Shown: one piece after another, positions 35,552 through 44,714 of the stretch
How positions within the stretch are numbered: position 1 is the stretch's first letter
Layout: each line of letters begins with the position of its first letter
Assembly (NCBI RefSeq): GCF_012489685.1
Contig: NC_080046.1
Coordinates: forward strand, 61,556,195 to 61,620,194
Length of the DNA: 64,000 nucleotides
Source of the DNA: Lotus japonicus
Lineage: Eukaryota > Streptophyta > Magnoliopsida > Fabales > Fabaceae
Direction of reading: 5' to 3'
The notes under the pieces: generated by a model
Seen by the model: the letters and a program-made list of their open reading frames with translations, nothing else
Database searches by the model: none
Told to the model about the DNA's origin: nothing
Program-made: the position numbers and the translations under genes

Positions 35552-36991
35552 ATGGCCTCCAGAGGCCCCTCCTCCTCCTCCTCACGAGGAAGAGGCAAAA
35601 ACAGAGAAAGGAATAAAGGTATTGTAATCTCTGACCCTTTAATCTTATCTGAGCCCACTGCTCACCAATCTGGACCCACTGTCCAAAAAATTGAGCCCAC
35701 TGCTCAGACCCAATCTTCCCAACCAAAACAACCAAAACAAACTAAAGCAGATTATGCTTTATCCATCCCAACACTCCTTGCCTTCAAACAAGCAGGCTTA
35801 GATGAAATACCTCAAGGCCTCACCAAACTTCCAAATAAATCTTGGGCCAGCATCGCCGACAAAGATGATGACCAAGAAATTCAATCCCTCCAAGCTTTTA
35901 TTGATAGAACCAGAAGCTTAGCAACTTATGATGGGAAAAAACCTGTTGTTGTTGCCCAACCTAGCCCAGTTGCCCGACCTAGCCCAAATCCAGGTTACTT
36001 GGCTAAAGCAGATATGAAATTCCAAACCTTCATCGAACCAGAATGGTGGGACAATTCTGGAGGAGTTAACCTGGCCAATAAAATTGGTACCAAGCTCTTC
36101 CCAAGTCATCTTGATCCCACTCACCCAATCAAAAACCAAAGATTCTATGAGTTTATTTTGGTTGACACAAACAGTGTGGAAATCAAACATTTTAGGGATA
36201 AAAATGATAATTCCCTAATTACCCATTCTACACTACAAATCCTCCGTGTCCTTCGTCCCAATGACTTTGGACCAAATCCAAACAGTTACAAAAAGTTCTC
36301 CCAAAACTTCGACCCAGTTGGTTTTAATTATTGGGACTATATCAGGGCTTGGGATAATATAATCCTTGGTCTGCAAAACAAAAGTTTCAAACATTCTTGG
36401 CTCATTTATTTTAAATGGACCAACAAATATTCTTTTCCAAATTGGTTTCATTCATGGTGGAGCTTCTTTGGACCTACAGCTGAAATTTTCCCCTCTGAAG
36501 TTCTTGAGGGATACAATCACTTCATTAAACACTGGAACAAAGAGTTGAACAATTATCCAGATTGTTTAAACTTTTTTACAATCTTTTCCCTCTCTTGGGT
36601 GTTCTCTTGGCGTTATGGTCTTAAGACCAAAACCCAACCAATCCTTTACAAACAGGCTCTCATCAAATGGTGGAAAATCTTTGATGCAACAAAAGCCCAC
36701 AAAGAAAATGTGAGCCAATGGTTCAAAACCAATCAGAAATATCTCAAACATGCAAGTCCGCAAACCAGCCTCTTGCTAAATCAAAAGGCCCACATCACAG
36801 CGGCCCTTGCAGGAGCTTCAACAGAAGAAGACTTGCTAAGAAATCTTCAATCTGCTCTTCAATTATTGAAGGAGCCAATTGAGCAGGCCTCATCTTCAAA
36901 GGCCCCTCAACACAAAGTCTCCGAGCCATCCTCTCTTGGGTCGTCAGATTTTGTCCAAACCACAGAATCAGATGATGATGACTTCTGCTAA
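35552..36991 (+). CDS. pararetrovirus ORF2, right copy, unknown function
   Basis: 479 residues from the ATG in TAACATG, so ORF1 stop and ORF2 start are one base apart. This suggests termination-reinitiation or leaky translation from one RNA (inference). Visible regions: a serine/arginine/glycine-rich start (SSSSSRGRGK), a proline/glutamine/threonine repeat region to about residue 70, a folded-looking aromatic-rich core at about 150-380 (many W, F, Y; NYWDYIRAWDN, SWWSFFGP), a helical, leucine-rich stretch (LLRNLQSALQLL) near 430-440 and an acidic end. No known motif recognised; a nucleic-acid-binding N-terminus is possible from composition only. The same ORF in the left arm is also intact. 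Confidence 0.85.
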   Translation: MASRGPSSSSSRGRGKNRERNKGIVISDPLILSEPTAHQSGPTVQKIEPTAQTQSSQPKQPKQTKADYALSIPTLLAFKQAGLDEIPQGLTKLPNKSWASIADKDDDQEIQSLQAFIDRTRSLATYDGKKPVVVAQPSPVARPSPNPGYLAKADMKFQTFIEPEWWDNSGGVNLANKIGTKLFPSHLDPTHPIKNQRFYEFILVDTNSVEIKHFRDKNDNSLITHSTLQILRVLRPNDFGPNPNSYKKFSQNFDPVGFNYWDYIRAWDNIILGLQNKSFKHSWLIYFKWTNKYSFPNWFHSWWSFFGPTAEIFPSEVLEGYNHFIKHWNKELNNYPDCLNFFTIFSLSWVFSWRYGLKTKTQPILYKQALIKWWKIFDATKAHKENVSQWFKTNQKYLKHASPQTSLLLNQKAHITAALAGASTEEDLLRNLQSALQLLKEPIEQASSSKAPQHKVSEPSSLGSSDFVQTTESDDDDFC

Positions 36992-37102
36992 GTTTGTCGT
37001 CTTGTAATCATTTTGTTCTGTAATAATTCAATTTTTGTACTGTAGCAACAGTAAAATTGACTTTTTACTGTAGCAAATAGTGTCAGTCAAATAGTACCGT
37101 CT

Positions 37103-37159
37103 ACCGGAACTATTCAACCGGAACTATTCAAACAGTGTCCAATCTTTTCTTTAAATAGG
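37103..37159 (+). promoter_or_regulatory. putative pararetrovirus promoter (right copy)
   Basis: Two head-to-tail copies of ACCGGAACTATTCA (37103-37130) stand just upstream of a TATA-like TTTAAATAGG (37150-37159). ACTGTAGCAA also occurs twice further up (about 37038-37075). Position, between ORF2 and the genome end, fits the pregenomic RNA promoter of Caulimoviridae. Confidence 0.5.
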
Positions 37160-37356
37160 CTCATTCTGAACCTTGTTAATCAGAGTTTTGGATAGAGCTT
37201 AGATAGAGAGTTTAGAGAGAGAAACACTGAGAGAATTCCTTCTGTAAGTTCTCCTTCAGTTTTCCTTTCTTTCAATCTTTTCTGTTTTTAAGTTTCAGTT
37301 TTTCAGTTTTTAAGTTTCAGTTTTGTAATCTATGTTTATGTAATATATATCTTGTT

Positions 37357-37487
37357 CAAGTTTTATTTTTCTGTTTATGGAAGGCTGAGCCTCCTGTTTT
37401 AATTCCTGTTTTTAATTTCTGCAAGTTTTATTTTTCTGTTTATGGAAGGCTGAGCCTCCTGCTTTAATTCCTGTATTTAATTTTCTG
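37357..37487 (+). repeat. 65-bp tandem duplication in the viral leader (right copy)
   Basis: Two units (37357-37421 and 37422-37487), each with AAGGCTGAGCCTCCTG. The units differ by a few bases, while left and right arms agree at most of these, so the duplication is older than the dimer. Confidence 0.8.
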
Positions 37488-37600
37488 CAAAAAGCCCCTC
37501 CGTGGTGGCGTCCTACTTCTCTTAATCCTCTTCTCATCCCCCTCCTTCTGCTTCCGACCCCCTCTTGGTGACAACAAAACGTGACCAATTGGCGCAAAAG

Positions 37601-37627
37601 TAAAAAAAAACGGAATTAGTTAGGATT
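37601..37627. repeat. duplicated target segment at the right edge of the viral insertion
   Basis: AACGGAATTAGTTAGGATT plus an A-rich lead repeats the sequence at 10923-10949 on the left side (27 bp with one mismatch, 20 bp exact). Between the viral end (37569) and this repeat lie 31-38 bp of unassigned filler. Confidence 0.8.
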
Positions 37628-37929
37628 CAAAATATTAATTCAAATTGATAGCACAAAAGTAGTTACAGGAACATTATGATCAATTCAATTTAAATATAAT
37701 ATATCCCAAGATCATTCTTTATCTCTTCCACTCCTCGTGAAAGATTTCATAATATTTCATTCACGCCAAGGAAGGAATGAAGAATGATCAAATCAACTAA
37801 ATCATATATAAAGAGATATAGAGTAATTTCTCTTATATTGAATCTTTGTGGATATGATATTCATATAAATTTCTAGTTCCTCATGAACTGTTCTTTGTAT
37901 ATTCATGCTATGGTACTTCTAAACTCATA

Positions 37930-38840
37930 GCTCATAGCTCAAAGAGAATATATCTCAATACAATTCTTATGGACTCGTAGAATATGAATCTTCAGGATTC
38001 AAATTTTTAAAAATTGCACTACGGTACTTCTCGACTCGTAGGTTATGAATCTTCATGTTTTGTACTCATAGTCTATGAATCTTCCGGATTCATATTTTAA
38101 AAATCAACTACGGTACTTCCGGACTCGTAGGTTATGAATCTTCAGGATTCATATTTTGAAAATTGCACTATGTGCTTCTAGACACGTAGGCCACAGTGCT
38201 TCTGGACTGTAATGCTATGAATCTTCATGATTCTTTCAAAATAATTTAATTACAGTGCTTCTGGACTGTAAGACTATGAATCTTCAGGATTCATATTTAT
38301 TACTACGGTACTTCTAGACACGTAGTGAAGATTCATTCAAAATATTTCAACTACAATGCTTCTGGATTGTAGGCTATGAATCTTCATGATTCTTTATTAT
38401 TACAGTGATTCTGGACTGTAAGGCTATGAATCTTCCTGATTCATGCAAAATAATTTAATTACAGTGCTTCTGGACTGTTAGACTATGAATCTTCAGGATT
38501 CATATTTATTACTACGGTACTTCTAGACACGTAGTGAAGATTCATTCAAAATATTTCAACTACAATGCTTCTGGATTGTAGGCTATGAATCTTCATGATT
38601 CTTTATTATTACAGTGATTCTGGACTGTAAGACTATGAATCTTCCTGATTCATGCAAAATAATTCACTGTAAGGCTATGAATCTTCCTGATTCATGCAAA
38701 ATAATTCAATTACAGTACTTCTGGACTGTAAGGCTATGAATCTTCAGGATTCATGCAAAATAATTCAATTACAGTACTTCTGGACTGTAAGGCTATGAAT
38801 CTTCAGGATTCATGCATGCTTATTACTATAGTACTTTTGA
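37930..38840 (-). repeat. tandem repeat array in the Copia leader
   Basis: About a dozen degenerate units carry CTATGAATCTTC(A/C)(G/T)GATTCAT followed by a TTCTGGACTGTA or TTCTGGACTCGTA phrase. Spacing is about 55-65 bp, with a higher-order duplication (about 38225-38400 against 38460-38640). The ATGAATC...GATTCAT pair is a small inverted repeat. The array sits between the Copia primer site and where gag should be. Confidence 0.85.
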
Positions 38841-38979
38841 CTCATAGATAAATGATTCGAAGAAGAAGAAAAAAGAAGAAGAAAAAAAAATTATAAAATT
38901 ATAATCTTCCACATGGATGTGGTACTTACTCTGGAAGTGGTACTTACTCTTTCACTTAGGAATTGAGAATTTTATGGAT

Positions 38980-38999
38980 AGACTATCGTGCTGATAACG
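38980..38999 (-). other. Copia primer-binding-like site
   Basis: Minus strand just inside the 5' LTR reads CGTTATCAGCACG, a form common next to plant Copia LTRs. Confidence 0.6.
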
Positions 39000-39198
39000 T
39001 GTTATGAATAAAGAGTAAGCAAGTAAATAAGAGAGGAGAATAGATGAACAAGAGATAGAGAAATAGTGTGATGGGGATGCTCTGCTAGGTGCAGACTCCC
39101 TTGTATTTATACTATTAGGTTTAGAGTGTTGAACAAGTATACATGTGGGCCTGGCCCATGGACTCCTAACTCTGATGGACATCCAAATATTCATAACA
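39000..39198 (-). repeat. 5' LTR of the Copia shell element
   Basis: Matches 5640-5838 except for three bases seen by eye; followed by the AATTC target duplication. Confidence 0.9.
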
Positions 39199-39203
39199 AA
39201 TTC

Positions 39204-40800
39204 AACTATTATAATGAACGAATTTCTTAAACAAAAGGTGATTTTTTTTTAACATTGGAACAATTGACGCACTTTTATTTGTATATAATCCCAACAATAC
39301 AACTAACATTTAGTCTAGTTGTAAGTAAGTTAGACTTCCCTAAAGATGAGAGTATAACTTTAAATCCTAGAAAAAATATTTGCAATGAGACATGTAATCG
39401 TTTCCCGAATGTGTTGCATCAATCATACCAAAAAGGCGATATTTTTAATGTTTTTGGCCATTATTGATGTATTACTATTTTTTGTTAAATGGACTGCTTC
39501 ACATCATATTGGGCCAAAATTTTCTTCTTACAAGCGTATGTTAATACTAAATAGTAAACAATGGCCAATTGGTGGACTTTTATTGAGCGATTCATGGGTT
39601 TATAAATAGGGCTTTTATTCATACTTTATTTTTTCTTTTTATTTCATTTTCACACTTTTTAAACTCTTTCTTCTTTTCATATTACATCACTTATCATATG
39701 TCTCATTTCGCTCACTTTTTTTTTTTTTCTCTTTTAGTGTAGGGGAGAAAGGAGTATGAATCACCAAGAGAAATACTAACCTATTCATTAATCATCTCCA
39801 TATAAGATCATGATTGATATATACATCAACCTCAATTCACCCTCACTATCTTTGCGAATTGGGTGTCTAAATCACATTAACGTCTTAATTATTGGATAAA
39901 ATCACCTATCATATGTCTCATTTCGCTCATTTTTTTTCATTTTCTCTCTTGGTGTAGGTAAGAAAGGACTATGAATCACCAAGAGAAATACTAACCTATT
40001 CATTAATTATCTCCATATAAGATCGTGGTTGATATATACATCAACATTCACCATCACTATCTTTGCAAATTGGGTGTCTAAATGGCCTCAAGGTTGTAGT
40101 TATTAGATAAAATCACCATAGGAATGTTAATAACATTTTAATTAACATTGAATTTTTTAAAATATATGTCAAAATATTATAGAATCACTATAGAGTTCTT
40201 TTATCCAATATAATATTACTTTGAGTGATTTAAACAACTATTACGAAGTGTATACATATTTTAAGTCTTAAAATTCACATTCAAAAGTTCATTCACACTC
40301 AAAATTCATTTACATCAACAGAAACATAAGAAATGTCAGAAGAGATAAATGAGAGATATGATAAAAGATAGAGATAGAGGATGCGATCAAGTTGATCCAA
40401 TGTTTGGGAATAGTTGTATGGTTGCAACGTGTGGCCAAGTTGAGCGATGAAGAACTCGGCAAGGCATGCATGAAGGATGGAAATGAATGATGAAAATGCA
40501 TGGGAAAGTTGAGAAAATAACCACCCTCACTCACTCTGTTTTAACTCACGAGGGCACGTAATGGAAGCAAGATCATAAACGTGAGACGCGTAATGTTTAT
40601 AAGCAAGAAATTAAAGAGAGAGAAACCCTCGTACGTGTGTGTAGTGTAATATCAATATGTGTGTGTCTATGTGCAAACTACGTTAAAGAATACTTCACGG
40701 GAAAGCAACCTACAGCATTTATTACCAACCAAGACAAGATAATATTATAAGTTTACTCTTTTCTTACGACTCTTGCTCTGGTAATATTCATATTCATATA
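39204..40800. other. intergenic spacer with a ~215-bp imperfect duplication
   Basis: No gene. Sequence at about 39690-39860 (CATATGTCTCATTTCGCTCA, then GAATCACCAAGAGAAATACT) is repeated at about 39905-40080 with small changes. The last few hundred bases are the promoter side of MUTE; I found no motif there I can assign apart from the TATA box. Confidence 0.5.
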
Positions 40801-40804
40801 ATAT

Positions 40805-40812
40805 GTATAAAT
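40805..40812 (+). promoter_or_regulatory. TATA box of MUTE
   Basis: TATAAATA, 71-78 bp upstream of the MUTE ATG; implies a transcript start near 40835-40840 and a short leader. Confidence 0.65.
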
Positions 40813-40882
40813 ACCACACACTTTGATTCGTGTGAGAGACAAACCTAACTAGCTACCATAGTTATCTTGAACCAAATCAATC

Positions 40883-42607
40883 ATGTCTCACATAACCGTG
40901 GAGAGAAACAGAAGAAGACAGATGAATGAACATCTCAAAGTTTTAAGGACCTTGACTCCATGTTTCTATATTAAAAGGGTACTATTATACCTCTATTTCT
41001 CTAATTTCTTAATATTGGTTTGTTTGTTGTGTTTTTGTGATCGGTTCATGATGATTGAGTATTTTTCATGGTGTTTGATTTTATTAGGGAGATCAAGCAT
41101 CTATAATAGGGGGAGTGATAGAGTTCATCAAGGAGTTGCACCAAGTCCTTCAAGCTTTGGAGTCTCAAAAGAGAAGGAAGAGTTTGAGCCCTAGCCCAGG
41201 CCCAAGCCCAAGAACAGTTAAGCCAAAACTAGTTCATCATGATCAATTTGATGGCTCCAATGGAATTGGGAGTAACAGTTTCAAGGAACTTGGAGCAAGC
41301 TGCAATTCTTCCGTTGCGGATGTGGAAGTGAAAATCTCGGGTTCGAATGTGATTTTGAAAGTGATTTCTCACAGGATTCCAGGACAAGTTGCGAAGATCA
41401 TCACCGTTTTGGAAAGCCTTTCATTTGAGGTCCTTCATCTGAACATCAGTAGCATGGAGGAGACTGTCCTATACCAATTTGTTGTCAAGGTAATTAAGAG
41501 ATTCTTTTGATAATTAATGGTTTCAGAAATTTCATATTTAGTAACATTAATCTCCCTTGATTTTTTTTAGACTTATATACAGTAATTAAAAAATACACAG
41601 TGGGATTCTCAATTAATCTAATCTATTCTCGTAGCTATTAGAATTTATTGCTTGTCAATTAGGGTTTCAAGCCAATTTGATTATCAACAATTATTTATTT
41701 GTTCTTACATGAGCACATTATTTGTAAACACCAATAATCAAAAGCTCTAAATAACTTATTTATGAACTATCCATCTCTAGTTTTTCTTATCCAAAATGAA
41801 TTCATAAATAAGCAGAAGGGGTGCTTAAACTCGGTTTACAAAAAGAAAAGAAAAGCTAACTTTCAATCTCAAAGAGAGATTTGCAAGAAAAAAATGAGGG
41901 GGTTAAACAATAGCACAACCAGATGCAGTGTCAAGTACAAAGGAAATTAAAACCAAACAAGCCACAACAGGGTACCACACAAAAACAGTCACTGCAACAC
42001 ACAGCGAGAGGCACACAGACAGACACAGCAAGTCGAGCAACAGTGGCCAAAGTACTTCCAAGCAATATCAATAAATACTCCACGAGCAGTGCTATGTGGC
42101 TCGAATGATCATCAATTTATTGAATAATTTGTTGTGGTGCTTTGTCCAGCAACATTTGTGTTCATTCAAAACTGAAATTCCTCGGCTATTCATGTCCCAT
42201 GAATCCATACGTAAACTTCGAACATGTATTCTTCTAGGATATATAGCCAGCATATCATGCATATAACAATGAACTAGTGAGAAATAACCCAGTTCTATGA
42301 GGATGCTGATCGCACACGAGTGAAAGAGAATATAAGTAACAAATTTAATGTAAGAAATATTGAAATTTTCAAGTACATAAATATTGGATATATGATCTTT
42401 ATCAATTAGAGTGTCCATTATCTTTGCTTATTTTTTGGTTCAAATATAATTAATGAATCTAACTTGCAATATTTTGATTTTGGTTATTAATATTACTCAT
42501 CGTGCTCTTTTGTTTTATTCTTCTCACTATTACAGATTGGGCTGGGATGTCAACTAAGCCTGGAGGAACTAGCGATGGAAGTACAACAAAGCTTCTGCTC
42601 AGAATAA
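40883..42607 (+). CDS. MUTE: MUTE, stomatal-lineage bHLH transcription factor
   Basis: Three exons: 40883-40978, 41088-41489 and 42536-42607, with GT..AG borders and frame kept, giving 189 residues (Arabidopsis MUTE is of similar size, about 200). The bHLH begins at the very N-terminus (MSHITVERNRRRQMNEHL), as in MUTE and unlike the longer SPEECHLESS and FAMA. The basic region has the E-R-x-R signature. Helix-loop-helix continues over the first splice site (IKR/GDQASIIGGVIEFIKELHQ). A short PSPGPSPR linker and the ACT-like C-terminal domain (VEVKISGSNVILKVISHRIPG to the end, EELAMEVQQSF) follow. In Arabidopsis MUTE, with ICE1/SCREAM partners, ends asymmetric divisions and commits cells to guard mother cell fate; it is a nuclear DNA-binding protein. 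Intron 2 is about 1,046 bp and shows no other gene. Confidence 0.93.
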
Positions 42608-43698
42608 ATGAAGTTAACTGTGCTGTGACTGTGAGGGTGTAGCCTTTCACAAGAGGCTTAATTTCCTATCCTTTGTTAGTAAAATATAAGCAAGCATGTG
42701 AGAGAGACACGTGCACAAAAACAATTTATGTTTCTATTAATTTGGGTTATTATATACATATATCATAAAATGTTGTCATAAACTTCATGGCAATGGAAGA
42801 TATTCTGTTTCTTGATTATGATAATGCACATGCATTATGTTTGCCAATGAATTTGAAGATTTCAATGACTCATTTGTGAGTGTGAATAGAATCATGCATC
42901 TATATTTCAAAGGCGTAGAAGATATTTTATTCTATATATATTGAAACTGTTCCTCATATAATATATATTCAGAGTTTTAGTTAAGTTGAGTTGAAGCAGG
43001 CATACGATTAACTAAGTCTTACCTTGCTTCTAAAAAAGGTTATTAAAAAACTTGAACTCGATAAAAATGTTGGACTTTTTAAAAGTGAATTTATTTTATG
43101 TATTGACTCGATCAGCTTAGTAAAACTAGAACTTATTGTAGATCCTATATGTTCAATAATTATTTTTTATTTTATCTATGTTAGTTGAAAATAGGTATAA
43201 TAATTAATATAACTCAAACTTTGTCATGGATCATTTAGATCACCCCTACAATATAAAAGCCCCAAACATAAATACATATGTCAATCACATTAACTATAAA
43301 GGGTATATAGCGGTCGGGGTGTTTATTCATTGTACTCACTTGAGAGAAGGGGAAGCCAAATTTTCTGGATTTTCAGCACGAACACATCGACTTGAAAAGG
43401 TTGTTTGCTTTCAGAGCCTTCACCTTCATGGCAACACTTTCGGTACCAAACTTTTTATTTTCATCTCCTTCTTCTAGCTATTTGGGTTTATCAAGAAGCC
43501 TTTGGTTCGAAGCAACACTTAAAGGCAAATTGAAGAGGAGGGGGTCATTGCAGGTTGCTGAAGCATCAACATGTCCTCGCAGACAAGGGAAGAGGTCATC
43601 ATAGGATGCTGGAGCACACAATTAACCTCACAAGTCCCGCAGCAACCTTGTGACAAAAATAGGTTAGGGTAGAGAAGTTGTTGTGTAAATTGTTAAGT
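42608..43698. other. intergenic, AT-rich
   Basis: Downstream of MUTE. Only a doubtful ORF at 43428-43604 (see separate entry). Nothing else recognisable. Confidence 0.4.
43428..43604 (+). pseudogene. possible fragment of a plastid-protein first exon
   Basis: A short frame from ATG 43428 reads MATLSVPNFLFSSPSSSY and continues serine- and basic-rich with few acidic residues, looking like a chloroplast transit peptide. It stops after about 58 residues with no recognisable mature domain and no splice site I can defend. It could be a captured or decayed first exon, or chance. I do not recognise the gene. Confidence 0.2.
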
Positions 43699-43699
43699 T

Positions 43700-43752
<53 letters not shown>
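43699..43752. repeat. (TA)n microsatellite
   Basis: About 26 TA units between GTTGG and AATATTTG. Followed at about 43830-43990 by a decayed TIR-type fragment ('TTAGGGACCAATTG', 'GTAGGGACTAAAAACATATTTAAGTC' in pieces) with no partner found. Confidence 0.9.
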
Positions 43753-43756
<4 letters not shown>

Positions 43757-44176
43757 TGTAGTAATTTTGTATAATGGGTACATGAAAACACGACACCTCA
43801 TATCCGCTTCCGTTTATGAAAATTTACTTGTCAACACTTAACTACGGTCTCCACGTGGGCAGTTGACCGGTCAAAATTGATCAATTGAACCCATTGTAAA
43901 TAAAAAAATATTAGGGACCAATTGCTATATATTTATTTTATAAGGACCCAATTAGATTCTTCTTTAAAAGGTAGGGACTAAAAACATATTTAAGTCTTAA
44001 CATTATAGTCCTTTTATACTAAAACCAATTTGCAGATAAATTATTTTAAGTTATTAACCATGTTTCTCTTAATCTGCGGTGACAAGACCAATTGGATATT
44101 GATTTTTGTACTATATCCACACACATTCTCTCATCACTCAAATTTACTGTAGTTATGTTTGCGGAAATTAATTATA

Positions 44177-44705
44177 GGCTTAATTGCAACTTTGGTCCCT
44201 GACATTTATAAAAGCCATAATTTTGGTCCCTCACCTAATTTAATTACAAAAATCGTCCCTCACCTAACACTCTGTGAACAAAGTTGGTCCGACCGTCAAT
44301 TTTTTAACGGAAGAAGCTTATGTGGTGTTTGAAAACTTAGGTGGAAGTGCCAATGGAGAGAGGGAGGCACATGCCTCTACATCTCAGAGGAAAAAACAAT
44401 AAAAAAACTCAGAGGAATAGCACACAACCTCAATCCCAGCGTTCCAACAACTAGGCCTCCCAACAGCAAAGCTTCACTATGAGAAAAAAAAACAGCTGAG
44501 AGGAGAGGAAAAATTGATTCTGACGCCAGTGACACTTCCACATAAGCTTTCAGACGCCACGTAAGCTTCTTCCGTTAAAAAATTGACGGTTGGACCAATG
44601 TTGTTCACGAAGTGTTAGGTGAGGGACGATTTTTGTAATTAAATTAGGTGAGGAACCAAAATCATGACTTTTGTAAATGTCAGGGACCAAAATTGCAATT
44701 AAGCC
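44177..44705. mobile_element. MULE-type non-autonomous TIR element, 529 bp
   Basis: Terminal inverted repeats of about 150 bp start GGCTTAATTGCA on both ends. A 9-bp target duplication TTAATTATA (44168-44176 and 44706-44714) is the Mutator-type length. The interior has no transposase. Shares its first 12 bases with the larger element at 54769. Confidence 0.85.
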
Positions 44706-44714
44706 TTAATTATA

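Larger units (their letters stand above)
10974..37569. other. endogenous plant pararetrovirus, head-to-head inverted dimer
   Basis: Two almost identical caulimovirid genomes of about 8 kb lie in inverted orientation, left copy minus and right copy plus, meeting at 29558-29561. ORF content (movement protein, CCHC coat protein, aspartic protease, RT, RNase H in one polyprotein, then a second ORF; no integrase) and a tRNA-Met primer site identify Caulimoviridae. One polyprotein plus a downstream ORF of about 480 residues fits what is known of florendoviruses better than the single-ORF petuviruses; this genus-level call is an inference. Outer ends both stop at the primer site (CTCTTGGT). A target duplication of 20 bp (27 bp with one mismatch) flanks the dimer. 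The left copy carries the Gypsy element; the right is uninterrupted. Confidence 0.88.
29558..37569 (+). repeat. right arm of the viral inverted repeat
   Basis: About 8,010 bp, plus orientation, uninterrupted. Starts at the shared GGAA (29558-29561), lacking the primer site and the next ~15 bp, and ends CTCTTGGT at 37569. Inverted relative to 10974-29561; the loop between the two perfect arms is only about 35-40 bp (29521-29558). Confidence 0.9.
5640..39198 (-). mobile_element. Ty1/Copia LTR retrotransposon, outer shell of the nested insertion
   Basis: Two 199-bp direct LTRs beginning TGTTATGAATAA and ending ATTCATAACA lie at 5640-5838 and 39000-39198. They are flanked by the same 5-bp target duplication AATTC (5635-5639 and 39199-39203), so the two outer LTRs belong to one insertion. 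Orientation is minus: a purine-rich PPT (CCAAGGGGGAG on the minus strand) abuts the left LTR, and a primer-binding-like site (GTTATCAGCACG on the minus strand) abuts the right LTR. Copia-type RNase H coding remnants lie next to the left LTR. Three differences between the LTRs were seen by eye, about 1.5%. Internal Copia DNA is about 5.5 kb, split by a non-LTR element and by the pararetrovirus dimer with its Gypsy passenger. Confidence 0.9.

Noticed and set aside
10974..37569. Assembly artefact as explanation of the inverted repeat
   Set aside because: Arms differ at scattered bases, have different inner and outer endpoints, and only one carries the Gypsy with its own target duplication; still worth long-read confirmation.
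37930..38840. Regular repeats that resemble a CRISPR array
   Set aside because: Units are degenerate, include the 'spacers' in the repetition, and lie inside a plant retrotransposon leader.
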